Positions 35,375 through 43,828 of a DNA stretch of 64,000 nt are shown one piece after another (within the stretch, counting starts at the first letter, position 1; each line of letters starts with the position of its first letter). The notes under the pieces were generated by a model. That model made no database searches. It was not told where the DNA came from and saw only the letters and a list, made by a program, of their open reading frames with translations. This stretch comes from Frigoriglobus tundricola (GTDB taxonomy: Bacteria; Planctomycetota; Planctomycetia; Gemmatales; Gemmataceae). The stretch is taken from NCBI RefSeq assembly GCF_013128195.2, contig NZ_CP053452.2:7564001-7628000 (forward strand), given 5' to 3'. The position numbers and the translations under genes are program-made.

Positions 35375-36708
35375 TCCGCACGTTACCCAATCGCCGGGTG
35401 GTTCTACGCGCCGCGGGAGTGTCGCTCGCTCTGCCGTGGCTGGAATCGGTCTGTTCGGCGGGCTCCGGAACCCCATCGGCGGCGCCGCAGCGATTGGTGT
35501 TCGTCTACGCTCCCAACGGCAAGCACATGCCCGACTGGGCGCCGACCACCGAGGGGGCGAAATTCGATCTGCCCGCCACGCTCAAGCCACTCGAAGCCGT
35601 TCGAGATCACGTCAGCGTGCTATCGGGGTTGTGCCTGCGGACCGCCACGGCAGGGGGCGACGGTCCCGGCGACCACGCCCGCGCGATGGCCGCGTTTCTG
35701 ACCGGCGTGCGGCCGAAGAAGACCTCCGGGGCCGACGTGCGCAACGGCGTTTCCGTCGATCAGGTGGCCGCCACGGTCCTCGGCCGCGCGACGCGGTTCG
35801 CGTCGCTGGAAGTCGGCTGTGAGGGCGGGAAGACCGCCGGCCCTTGCGACAACGGGTACAGTTGCGCGTACCAAACGAACCTGTCGTGGCGGGGCGAGTC
35901 CACGCCCATGCCCAAGGAAACCGACCCCCGACGGGTGTTCGACCACCTGTTCGGCGACATGGTCGGTGCCGACGCCGACCCGGCGCGTGCGAAGCGCGAC
36001 CGGGACCGCCGCAGCGTGCTGGACTTCGTCGCGGAGGACGCCCGCGAACTGGGGGGGAAGCTTGCGGGTACGGACCGGCGGAAGCTCGACGAGTACCTGA
36101 CCGGGGTGCGCGAAATCGAGCAGCGCATCCAAAAGGCGCAACCACAGGTCGCGCTCGGGGCGGACGCGCTCGCGCGCCCCACGGGTGTGCCCGAACAGTT
36201 CGGTGAGCACGCCCGGCTGCTCGGCGACCTGGTGGTACTCGCGTTCCAGGCCGATCTCACGCGGGTGGTGACCTTCGCTCTGGGCAACGACGGCAGCAAC
36301 CGGAGTTACCGAGAGGTCGGCGTGGCCGATGGGCACCACGACCTTTCGCACCACGCGGGCGACGCGGGCAAGCACGGTAAACTGCGCGCGATCAATAGAC
36401 TTCATGTGGCGCAGTTCGCACACTTGGTGGAACGGCTGAAGGGCACTCGTGAGAGCGACGGTCCGCTCCTCAACCGCTGCACCGTCGTTTACGGAAGCGG
36501 CATTCGCGACGGGGACCGCCACGACCACGACGACCTCCCCATCCTGCTCGCCGGTGGGGGCGCTCGCGCAGCGAAGGGCGGGCGCCACATTCGCTATGCG
36601 GCCGGCACGCCGCTTTGCAACCTGTACCTCGCGCTCCTCGACCGGGTCGGCATCCGGTCCGATCGGTTCGGTGACAGCACCGGCCCACTGGCCGGACTGG
36701 ACGGCTGA
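35371..36708 (+). CDS. DUF1552 protein
   Basis: A 445-residue protein starting at a GTG inside the GTGA overlap with the preceding stop, which implies translational coupling. It opens with a basic, twin-arginine-like leader (NRRVVLRAAGVSLALPWLE). Family blocks are VFVYAPNGKHMPDWAPT, DHVSVLSGL, DHARAMAAFLTGVRPKKTSGADVRNGVSVDQ and CDNGYSCAYQTNLSW. DGHHDLSHHAGDAGKHGKLRAIN carries the His/Asp-rich C-terminal motif. DUF1552 proteins are sulfatase-fold-like exported proteins that always travel with DUF1592 partners; the substrate is unknown. Confidence 0.92.
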   Translation: MIRTLPNRRVVLRAAGVSLALPWLESVCSAGSGTPSAAPQRLVFVYAPNGKHMPDWAPTTEGAKFDLPATLKPLEAVRDHVSVLSGLCLRTATAGGDGPGDHARAMAAFLTGVRPKKTSGADVRNGVSVDQVAATVLGRATRFASLEVGCEGGKTAGPCDNGYSCAYQTNLSWRGESTPMPKETDPRRVFDHLFGDMVGADADPARAKRDRDRRSVLDFVAEDARELGGKLAGTDRRKLDEYLTGVREIEQRIQKAQPQVALGADALARPTGVPEQFGEHARLLGDLVVLAFQADLTRVVTFALGNDGSNRSYREVGVADGHHDLSHHAGDAGKHGKLRAINRLHVAQFAHLVERLKGTRESDGPLLNRCTVVYGSGIRDGDRHDHDDLPILLAGGGARAAKGGRHIRYAAGTPLCNLYLALLDRVGIRSDRFGDSTGPLAGLDG

Positions 36709-37035
36709 GGGCCAGAGATTTCCGCCACCTGGTCGGGAGGCGAGCAGCCGCGATGAGCGTATTTCTCCCGTTCGTGGGATCGCTCGCACCATTCCAATAG
36801 GTGTCGCCGTTTTTGGCGGTGGGGATCGAGAGGCTCCCGGTGCCGAACTGGCGACGTGTGGCTGCCGCGGAAGTGTGCCAGTGCGTTCATCGTAGCGGCG
36901 CGTTCCCGCGGATCACGAAAATGTCGCCAGGATCGGATTCAGCAGAATGCGCTCTTGGGCATATGTCCGCCCACCGGACTTTCGCTTGAATTAATGTCAG
37001 ATTAAAATGGCATTACGTACCGGGCCATCGCGCCA
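36709..37035. other. Convergent intergenic region, no gene seen
   Basis: This region lies between the stops of DUF1552 and TetR. The right end is locally AT-rich and holds a weak inverted repeat (AATGTCA/TGGCATT, near 36994-37015). No ORF with coding character was found. Confidence 0.4.
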
Positions 37036-37644
37036 TCACCGGCTCGGTCCGACCCGGCCGCCGAGGAGGCCGATCGCCTGCTGGCCCATGCGTAGGATGA
37101 GAGCCGGCTCGTTGGCCGCCTTTGCCATGAGGACGACACCGTGGAGGTAAGCGAGCACGGTGTGCCCGGCCGTGTGGGGGTCACCCAGAGGTATGACCCG
37201 GGCCGCCATCAATTCTTCCATGATCGGGTTCAGAGTCATGATCCACCGGCGGGTGATACCGACCAGGCAGGCTCGGACCCGCTCGTCTGCGGCCGCTAGC
37301 TCCAGGGAGAGATTCCCATGCAGACAGCCGTACATGACGCCGGCCTCAGCCTGGTGGCACTCACCCATTGCCTGAGCCCCCTCGAAAATCTTCAGAAGTT
37401 TTCGCTCGGGTAGGTCCCGGCCCTCCGCCGCGGCCCGGAACACGTTCGCGACGCTGTCCCCGTAGCGCTCTAGGGCGGCGATGGCGACATCGATCTTGGC
37501 CTTAAAGAAGTGATAAAGGCTGCCCTTCTGCACGCCCGCCGTGTCGCAAATATCCTGGGTGCTGACGGCCGCGAAGCCGCGGGCGCAAAACAGCCTCAGC
37601 GCTGCTGCCACGATCAGTTCCCGGCTACCCCGTCCGGCCTCCAT
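37036..37644 (-). CDS. TetR-family repressor
   Basis: A 202-residue TetR/AcrR regulator. The DNA-binding domain spans ~5-55: LIVAAALRLFCARGFAAVSTQDICDTAGVQKGSLYHFFKAK. The ligand domain carries a CHQAEAG...YGCLHGNLSLEL segment with two Cys residues (in GECHQ and YGCLHG), placed much as in the NemR-like branch, which senses electrophiles and HOCl. Whether these Cys are the sensor is inference. The gene is divergent from the Met-rich lipoprotein/msrP unit, and two matching palindromes lie in the shared promoter region, the nearer one 14 bp upstream of its start. Autorepression together with repression of the msr genes is the likely mode. Confidence 0.88.
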   Translation of the reverse strand: MEAGRGSRELIVAAALRLFCARGFAAVSTQDICDTAGVQKGSLYHFFKAKIDVAIAALERYGDSVANVFRAAAEGRDLPERKLLKIFEGAQAMGECHQAEAGVMYGCLHGNLSLELAAADERVRACLVGITRRWIMTLNPIMEELMAARVIPLGDPHTAGHTVLAYLHGVVLMAKAANEPALILRMGQQAIGLLGGRVGPSR

Positions 37645-37657
37645 TCGCCTATCCCCC

Positions 37658-37714
37658 TTGACCGACCGGTCAAGTCTGACTACGTTTTATCATCAGTGTT
37701 GACCGAGCGGTCAA
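37658..37714. promoter_or_regulatory. Twin TetR operators over divergent promoters
   Basis: Two 16-bp sites, TTGACCG-AC-CGGTCAA (37658-37673) and TTGACCG-AG-CGGTCAA (37699-37714), share identical 7-bp arms and lie 41 bp apart. The form resembles known TetR-type operators such as that of RutR. TTGACC of site 1 plus 17 bp plus TACGTT (37681-37686) makes a plus-strand promoter. TTGACC of site 2 on the minus strand plus 17 bp plus GATAAA (37691-37686) makes the opposing one. Binding would block both. Confidence 0.75.
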
Positions 37715-37773
37715 ATCACTGCGGTCGCCCGTTCGGGCGGTACCGCCACCGTATTTTAGACCGGAGCCCCCAC

Positions 37774-38013
37774 ATGCGTTTCGCTTACCGCGCCTTCGCC
37801 CTCACCGCGATCCTGGCAGCGCCCCTCGTCGTCGGCTGCGGCGGCAGCGCGGCCACGACGGCCCCCAAGAAAGAAGACGACAAGATGAAAGGCGACGGGA
37901 TGATGAAGGGCGATGACAAGATGAAAGGCGACGGGATGATGAAGGGCGATGACAAGATGAAAGGCGACGGGATGATGAAGGGCGATGACAAGATGATGTC
38001 GACGAAAAAGTAA
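37774..38013 (+). CDS. Met-rich MXKDX-repeat lipoprotein (MrpX-like)
   Basis: A 79-residue lipoprotein. The leader is [21 protein letters not shown], with the acylated Cys at residue 22. The mature 58 residues hold 11 methionines, in three perfect copies of [12 protein letters not shown] plus DKMM. It belongs by pattern to the pentapeptide MXKDX proteins. In Azospira suillum a Met-rich periplasmic peptide (MrpX) works with the methionine sulfoxide reductase YedY1 as a hypochlorite sink, and the same neighbourhood is seen here. The likely role is to be oxidised in place of other envelope proteins and then repaired by MsrP. The function is inferred from context. Confidence 0.75.
   Translation: MRFAYRAFALTAILAAPLVVGCGGSAATTAPKKEDDKMKGDGMMKGDDKMKGDGMMKGDDKMKGDGMMKGDDKMMSTKK
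37879..37986 (+). repeat. Three perfect 36-bp tandem repeats
   Basis: Units start at 37879, 37915 and 37951, each beginning GACAAGATGAAAGGCGACGG and identical at every base; a fourth begins at 37987 and then diverges. They encode the 12-residue Met-rich repeats. Perfect identity implies recent expansion, and the copy number may vary between strains. Confidence 0.9.
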
Positions 38014-38126
38014 GTCCGTCCCCAGCGGTGGACGCCGGGCGACGGAGGGCCGATGACATTGCAGGGTCCTCCAGATCGCACCCGGTCGGGTGCGGTCTGC
38101 GGTTTAGACTCTCAAAGGAACACGTC

Positions 38127-39110
38127 ATGTCCGGTCCGGGTCGCATCCCGTCAAGCGAGATCACGCCAGAAGCGTTGTACTTGAGCCGCCGCGCGTTCCT
38201 TCGGGCCGGGGTCGCGGCGGCCAGTGTGACGGTGACCGGGGTCGCTTACCGACGGCTCAACCGGGTCGGGTCGATGGGGATCGAGACGGATCAGATTCCG
38301 GGTCTGATACCCGCCCCGGAGGGGGCGGAGGGGTTGGCCAGCGGGTTCCGTGTGGACGAACGAGCGACACCATTATCGAGTGTCGGAAACTACAACAACT
38401 TCTACGAGTTCACGACCGACAAAGAGGGGGTAGCGGCTGCGGCCGCGGGGTTCGTCTCGCGCCCCTGGACCGTGTCCGTCGACGGGATGGTCCACAAGCC
38501 CCGGGTGTTCGCTCTGGACGAGTTGCTGGGGCTCGGCCCGCTCGAAGAGCGGGTGTACCGGATGCGGTGTGTCGAGGGCTGGTCCATGGTCATCCCGTGG
38601 GCCGGGCTCCCGCTGGCCCGGGTGCTCGCCCGGGTGGAGCCGATGGGCGGCGCGAGGTACGTCGCCTTCGAGACCCTCCGCGACCCCGCCCGCTTCCCGG
38701 GGCAACGGGGCACCGTCCTCGATTGGCCGTACGTCGAGGGGCTCCGTCTGGACGAGGCCATGCACCCGCTGACGATCCTGGCGGCCGGCCTGTACGGCCG
38801 CGATCTGCCGCCCCAGAACGGTGCCCCGCTCCGGCTGGTGGTGCCCTGGAAGTACGGGTTCAAGGGGATCAAGTCCGTCGTGAAGATCACCCTCGTGTCG
38901 GACGTGCCGCCGACAACATGGAACAAGTCTGCGCCCGGGGAGTACGGGTTCTTCTCGAACGTCAACCCGGCCGTCCCGCACCCCCGGTGGAGCCAAGCGA
39001 CCGAGCGGCGGATCGGCGAGGCCGGCCGCCGGCCGACGCTCCTGTTCAACGGGTACGCCGACCAGGTGGCGCACCTGTACGCGGGCATGGACCTGAAAGC
39101 CAACTACTGA
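38127..39110 (+). CDS. msrP: Protein-methionine-sulfoxide reductase catalytic subunit MsrP
   Basis: A 327-residue Tat-exported molybdoenzyme (twin-arginine SRRAFLRAG, residues 20-28). Cys148 in [15 protein letters not shown] is the molybdenum ligand. Other MsrP/YedY signatures are [36 protein letters not shown] and [17 protein letters not shown]. It repairs methionine sulfoxide in periplasmic proteins with electrons from MsrQ. ATG 38127 has AAGGA upstream; the longer in-frame extension has none of the family sequence. It sits between the Met-rich lipoprotein (114 bp upstream) and the MsrQ fusion (38 bp downstream). Confidence 0.93.
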   Translation: MSGPGRIPSSEITPEALYLSRRAFLRAGVAAASVTVTGVAYRRLNRVGSMGIETDQIPGLIPAPEGAEGLASGFRVDERATPLSSVGNYNNFYEFTTDKEGVAAAAAGFVSRPWTVSVDGMVHKPRVFALDELLGLGPLEERVYRMRCVEGWSMVIPWAGLPLARVLARVEPMGGARYVAFETLRDPARFPGQRGTVLDWPYVEGLRLDEAMHPLTILAAGLYGRDLPPQNGAPLRLVVPWKYGFKGIKSVVKITLVSDVPPTTWNKSAPGEYGFFSNVNPAVPHPRWSQATERRIGEAGRRPTLLFNGYADQVAHLYAGMDLKANY

Positions 39111-39148
39111 GGTCGGGGCGCCGCACTTCCAGATTAAGGGCTGTATTC

Positions 39149-40843
39149 ATGCCGGTCGATCGGTTCACCCGGGCCGTCGTTCTACTGAATTGTACCGTGC
39201 CGGTCGCCCTCCTCGGGTGGGACGCCTGGTGCGGCCGACTGGGAGCCAATCCGGCCAACTTCGCCATCCGCACGACCGGGCTGCTGGCCCTCATCTTCCT
39301 CGTTCTGTCGCTGGCCGTCACCCCCGCCAGCCGGATCACCGGGTGGGGGTGGCTCGGGCCGTTTCGGCGGATGCTCGGGCTCTACGCCTTCTTTCACGCC
39401 GCCCTCCACTTCTTCCTGTACTTCTGGTTCGACCGTTCGGCGAGCGTGCGCGACACGGCGTCGGAAATCTGGTTGCGACCTTACCTCCTTGTGGGCGCGG
39501 TCGGGCTGGGGCTCATGGTCCCGCTCGCCGCGACCTCGACGGACCGCATGATCCGGCGACTGGGTCCGGCGCGGTGGAAGTCCCTGCACCGGTTGGCGTA
39601 CGTCGCAGCGGCGGCCGGGGCGCTGCACTTCTACCTGCTCGTGAAGGCCGACGTCACCCGACCGGCCGCGTTCGCCGCCGCCCTGGGGGTGCTCCTGGGC
39701 TACCGCCTCGTCGCGCACTACCTGCGGCTGCGGGCGGACGCTCGGAAGTACCGCACCGCCGGCCCGGCCGCCCCCTCCCGACCAACGTTCTGGGCCGGGA
39801 AGCTCCGGGTCGCCCGGGTGTTCGTTGAGACCCCTGAGGTTCGCACCTTCCGCCTGGCGTCGGGTACCGGCCCCGGGCTGCCGTTCGACTTCGCCCCGGG
39901 CCAGTATCTGAACCTGTCGCTCGTGATCGACGGGGTGCGGGTTCGGCGGTCGTACACGATCGCCTCGTCGCCCACGCGAGTGGGCTACTGCGAGATCACA
40001 GTCAAGCGGGAGGACAAGGGGCTGAGTTCGCGGCACCTGCACGACGCCGTTCGGGCCGGCGACTGGATCGACGTGCAGGCCCCGGCGGGCCGGTTCACGT
40101 TCACCGGGGCGGAGGCCGGCAGCGTGGTCCTGATCGCCGGGGGCGTCGGGATCACGCCCCTGATGTCCAAGGTCCGCTACCTCACGGACCTGAGTTGGCC
40201 GGGGGAAATCTACCTCATTTTTTCGGCGAAGACCGAGGACGAGATCATCTTCCGGAGCGAGCTCGATGCCCTGCGCGTGCGGCACCCGAACCTGCACGTC
40301 ACCGTCACCCTCACGCGGTCCGCTCGGCCGGACTGGGCCGGGGAGCGCGGGCGGGTCACCCCGGATCTGCTGACCCGCGTGGTTCCGGAGATCGCCTCGC
40401 GCCGGGTCCACGTCTGCGGCCCGACCGAGATGACCGATTCGACCCGGGAGATGCTGCTCGGCCTGGGGGTGCCCGCTGGGTCGGTCCACGTCGAATCGTT
40501 CACGTCGCCCAGTCGCTCGGCCGCCGGGCCCGTGGTCCAGGCGACTGCCGACCGCAGCCCGGTCCCGATCGAGGGGGCGGCCGACGCAACAGTGACCTTC
40601 GCCCGGTCGGGCGCGACGACGCTGGCCTCGACCAACCGCACGGTGCTGGAGGTCGCCGAGGCATCGGGCGTCGCCATCAATTACGACTGCCGGGCGGGCA
40701 TCTGTGGGCAGTGCAAGGTCAAGCTACTTTCGGGCCGAGTGGTCATGGACGCCGAAGACGCCCTCGACGCGGCGGACCGCGCGGCCGGCGTCATCTTGAG
40801 CTGCCAGGCCCGGTGCGTCGATCATGTCATTGTCGATGCTTGA
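39149..40843 (+). CDS. msrQ: MsrQ fused to FAD/NAD(P)H reductase and 2Fe-2S ferredoxin
   Basis: A 564-residue protein, against ~200 for ordinary MsrQ. Residues 1-195 form the six-helix heme membrane domain (His83, His87, His147 and His160 are heme-ligand candidates in FFHAALHFF and LHRLAYVAAAAGALHFY). Residues ~213-312 form an FAD-binding barrel with RSYTIASS (267-274). Residues ~322-450 bind NAD(P)H (GGVGITPLMS 331-340; VHVCGPTEM). Residues ~475-564 are a plant-type ferredoxin with Cys514, 519, 522 and 552. The domain order suggests electrons run from NAD(P)H through FAD and the 2Fe-2S centre to heme and on to MsrP. In E. coli a separate flavin reductase (Fre) does this job, so the fusion would make the system self-contained. 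Confidence 0.92.
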   Translation: MPVDRFTRAVVLLNCTVPVALLGWDAWCGRLGANPANFAIRTTGLLALIFLVLSLAVTPASRITGWGWLGPFRRMLGLYAFFHAALHFFLYFWFDRSASVRDTASEIWLRPYLLVGAVGLGLMVPLAATSTDRMIRRLGPARWKSLHRLAYVAAAAGALHFYLLVKADVTRPAAFAAALGVLLGYRLVAHYLRLRADARKYRTAGPAAPSRPTFWAGKLRVARVFVETPEVRTFRLASGTGPGLPFDFAPGQYLNLSLVIDGVRVRRSYTIASSPTRVGYCEITVKREDKGLSSRHLHDAVRAGDWIDVQAPAGRFTFTGAEAGSVVLIAGGVGITPLMSKVRYLTDLSWPGEIYLIFSAKTEDEIIFRSELDALRVRHPNLHVTVTLTRSARPDWAGERGRVTPDLLTRVVPEIASRRVHVCGPTEMTDSTREMLLGLGVPAGSVHVESFTSPSRSAAGPVVQATADRSPVPIEGAADATVTFARSGATTLASTNRTVLEVAEASGVAINYDCRAGICGQCKVKLLSGRVVMDAEDALDAADRAAGVILSCQARCVDHVIVDA

Positions 40844-41176
40844 CGGCTCGAAATTCCCTCGATGTGGACCCGCCGAAGATTACGGACCAGCGCGAGGGAA
40901 ACCGAACGGATCGTTTTCCCGCTAATACGCACCTACCGGCTGGGGGGCCACATCGGAGACCAACAGTTGTACGGTTTGAACAAAGACGTGCCCGGTACGC
41001 GCGTTGCTTATGCTGTGGCGTCGTTCTCATCTTGAAATTTGCCGCGCAGCAGGCGAAATGGCGTTCAGACTACGGACCGGGATGTGAACTCCCGCGCAAG
41101 GGGCCGCCCCTCAGCGCATCCGTTATCACGCTCAGGCCGAGCCGTGTGCCGTGCGAGGTCAAGGAGGATCGTCACC
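40844..41176 (+). other. Intergenic region, no gene seen
   Basis: 333 bp lie between the msrQ fusion and the BBP7 gene, which run in the same direction. AAGGAGG at its right edge (41161-41167) is the BBP7 ribosome binding site. No terminator hairpin or promoter stands out, and an in-frame extension of the BBP7 ORF through it lacks coding character. Confidence 0.4.
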
Positions 41177-42667
41177 ATGCGATACGCGCTTCCCGTTGCC
41201 GTTTCGTGCTTCATCGCCTGGGGGAGTGTCGTTCGGGCTCAAGAAGTGGTACCGCTGCCCCCGCCCGACCCGCTGCCGCCCGGGGTTCAAGCCACGCCGC
41301 CCCAGGTGAACATCCTTCAGAACCTCGTTCAGCAGCCGACTTCTCCCCCAGGGCCTAATGCTCCCGGCCAGCCCGGTCAGCCGTTCCAGCCCATTCTGCC
41401 GCCGAGTGCGGGGGGCAGCGGGCCGCCGCCGGGTTATTACGGCGCGCCGCCTCCAGGTTACAACGGCCCGCCGCCGGGTTATTACGGTCCGCCGCCCCCG
41501 GGGTACTACGGCCAACTGCCGCCGGGAATGGTGCCCCCGCCGCCGGGGTACGACGGCATGCCACCCGTCGTGTACCGGCGCCGGCCGATCGCGTACACGG
41601 GTGACCCCGCCAGTGACCCCAACCTCTGGATGACGTTTGACGCACTCGTGTGGTGGTCGAAGAACCAGCCGCTCTCGGTGCCGGTGGTGACCACCGGGCC
41701 GGGGTCTCAGGGGAGCAACGCGGGCGCGCTCGGCGCGCCGGGCACGACCTCGCTCAACCAGCCGCTCCGGTACGGCGGAACGGGAGGCATCTGGGTGGAC
41801 GTGGGCGGCTGGTTCGATGCGGGGCACCGGTTCGGGCTTGAGGGCGAGTTGTTCTCGCTCGGCCAACAGAGCGCCGGGTTCAGCGTGTATGACCGCTCCG
41901 GGACCGGCAGCTTCGTGGTCAACGAACCGGTCTCGGGTGTGCCGTTCTCGACCCAGGTGAGCGCCCCCGGCGTTCAGACCGGCGGGGTCGATGTGCACAC
42001 CACCAGTGAACTCTGGGGCGGCGGGTTCAACGGCCTGTTCAACGTGTTCCGCCGCGACGGCCTGACGGTCTCGCTCATGGGCGGCTTCCGCTACATCGAA
42101 CTGGAGGAGCACCTGGACGTCGTCGCCAACTCGGCGCTGTTCACGCAGACCACCTATACGGACAACTTGGGGAACACCCTGGCGACCGCGCCGGCGGGCT
42201 CGACGGTGACGGTCGTCGATCAGTTCGGCGTCCGGAACGAGTTCTACGGCGGGCAGATCGGGGTCAAGTTCCAATACATGATGGGCCGGTGGTCGTTCAG
42301 CGGCACGGAGACGCTCGCCATCGGGGCGACGCACGAGTCGGTGACGATCAACGGGGCGACGAACGTGTACCCCGTGAACAGCGCGCCGGTGTACCTGTCC
42401 GGGGGCAACTACGCGACGTCGCAGATCGGGCACTACGCGGTCAACCGGTTCGCGGTGAACCCGGGGGTGATGCTGAACCTCGGGTACCAGTTCACGCCCT
42501 TCATCCGCGGCACCATCGGGTACAACTTTCTGTACCTGAGCAACGTCATGCGGCCCGGGAACCAAATCGATAACACTTACGACGGAGTGATTCACCCCGT
42601 CGTGCCGATGAAGAGTACGTCGTACTGGAGCCAGGGGCTCCGGCTCGGGCTGCAAATCAGCTTCTGA
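41177..42667 (+). CDS. BBP7-type outer-membrane beta-barrel protein
   Basis: A 496-residue exported protein (signal RYALPVAVSCFIAWGSVVRAQ). A Pro/Gln-rich linker with PPPGYYG-type tandem repeats covers ~85-135. A C-terminal region of ~350 residues of alternating amphipathic strands follows, with the family opening LWMTFDALVWWSKNQPLSVPVVTTG, then GIWVDVGGWFDAGHRFGLEGELFSLG, GLTVSLMGGFRYIELEEHL, and it ends in an aromatic residue (LRLGLQISF). It matches the planctomycete BBP7 barrel family. The ATG has a perfect AAGGAGG. The role is an outer-membrane porin-like or structural barrel; cargo is unknown. Confidence 0.85.
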   Translation: MRYALPVAVSCFIAWGSVVRAQEVVPLPPPDPLPPGVQATPPQVNILQNLVQQPTSPPGPNAPGQPGQPFQPILPPSAGGSGPPPGYYGAPPPGYNGPPPGYYGPPPPGYYGQLPPGMVPPPPGYDGMPPVVYRRRPIAYTGDPASDPNLWMTFDALVWWSKNQPLSVPVVTTGPGSQGSNAGALGAPGTTSLNQPLRYGGTGGIWVDVGGWFDAGHRFGLEGELFSLGQQSAGFSVYDRSGTGSFVVNEPVSGVPFSTQVSAPGVQTGGVDVHTTSELWGGGFNGLFNVFRRDGLTVSLMGGFRYIELEEHLDVVANSALFTQTTYTDNLGNTLATAPAGSTVTVVDQFGVRNEFYGGQIGVKFQYMMGRWSFSGTETLAIGATHESVTINGATNVYPVNSAPVYLSGGNYATSQIGHYAVNRFAVNPGVMLNLGYQFTPFIRGTIGYNFLYLSNVMRPGNQIDNTYDGVIHPVVPMKSTSYWSQGLRLGLQISF

Positions 42668-42822
42668 CGCCCTCCCGGAGGAGTGGGAAACGCAATCGGT
42701 TTCACTGGTGCCGGCGTTGAATGGGTCGGAGCCGGACTGTTGTCGGCGAAGGTCCAGTTGACTGGCGACGACAACAGTTCGGCTCCAGACCGTCGCCCGC
42801 ACCAGAGGGAGATGGGGATCTC

Positions 42823-43665
42823 ATGAACCGCACACATCGGGTTTTCCGGTCGCTGCCGAAACTCGTGCTTACGGCGGTGGCGCTCGGTATCGGGACGAAC
42901 GAGGCCCTCGCGGTCGGGGGCGGTGGTCATGGTGGCGGTGGGCACGGTGGGGGGGCGGGACACGTCGGCGCCTTCCACGGGGGCTACGGCCACGGATACG
43001 GTTACGGCCACGGCCGCGGGTATTGGGGCGGTGGGTACTGGGGCGGCTACTGGGGGCCCTACGGTTACTGGGGCTACCCTTACGGTTTCGGGCTGGGGAT
43101 CGGGGTGGGTTACGGTTACGGCTACGGGTCCGGCTACGGTGGGTACAACTACCTCGGGTACCCTTACTACGGGAGCGGTTACGGCTACCCGTACTACGGC
43201 AGCCCGGCGAGCATTTACGGCGCGCCCAGCCCCGCGGCTGTGGACCCCTACTACGGCCACGTGTTCCCTTATGGTGTGGTCGGCTCCTCGACGACCTCGG
43301 CGCCGTCGTCCAGTCTCTCCGTGTTGCCGGGTGCGGGGCCGGCTCCCGCTCCGGGCGGCGTGCAGGGACCGCCGGTGGCGTCCGCCGATACCGAAGTGAC
43401 GCTGATCGTCCGCGTGCCGGCGAACGCGAAGGTCTGGGTGAACGGCGTGAAGACGACCCAGAACGGGACGCGGCGCGAGTTCACCTCCTCGGGACTTACC
43501 CCGGGCCGCAGCTACACGTTCCTCGTTCGCGCGCAGTGGGGTGAGTCGGACGGCAACGCCGTGGACAACGACCGGCGGATCACCGTTCAGGCCGGGGAGC
43601 GGCGGGCGATCGATTTCGGAGCAGCCGTGCCGGCCGTCGCGGTCCCGGCCATCGCCAACCCGTGA
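42823..43665 (+). CDS. Gly/Tyr-rich exported protein with TIGR03000 domain
   Basis: A 280-residue protein with signal peptide (VLTAVALGIGTNEALA). A Gly/His then Gly/Tyr/Trp-rich region follows (~30-140, repeats of GYGYG, YWGG, GYPYYGSG), then a Pro/Ser linker. The ~75-residue C-terminal TIGR03000 domain reads VTLIVRVPANAKVWVNGVKTTQNGTRREFTSSGLTPGRSYTF; that family is planctomycete-specific. ATG 42823 was chosen for the GGGGA upstream. Gly/Tyr repeats point to a surface or matrix protein. It follows BBP7 in the same direction and is probably also envelope-related. Confidence 0.85.
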   Translation: MNRTHRVFRSLPKLVLTAVALGIGTNEALAVGGGGHGGGGHGGGAGHVGAFHGGYGHGYGYGHGRGYWGGGYWGGYWGPYGYWGYPYGFGLGIGVGYGYGYGSGYGGYNYLGYPYYGSGYGYPYYGSPASIYGAPSPAAVDPYYGHVFPYGVVGSSTTSAPSSSLSVLPGAGPAPAPGGVQGPPVASADTEVTLIVRVPANAKVWVNGVKTTQNGTRREFTSSGLTPGRSYTFLVRAQWGESDGNAVDNDRRITVQAGERRAIDFGAAVPAVAVPAIANP

Positions 43666-43828
43666 CGTGTCATTACCGCGGCACGTGGGGCCCGCTCAGG
43701 TCGGACGTCTGTCGCTCACGTTCGAACGCTTGAGGTCGTAGTCATCGCGAGGAGCGCGGTGACTACGATCAAGGACCGGCCCGGCTTCTAACTTCTCTTC
43801 ACGCCACCGCTCCGCAAGGACATAGTCG

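Noticed and set aside
37879-37986. CRISPR-like 36-bp repeats
   Set aside because: The units are contiguous with no spacers and lie in frame inside a lipoprotein gene; they are protein-coding tandem repeats.
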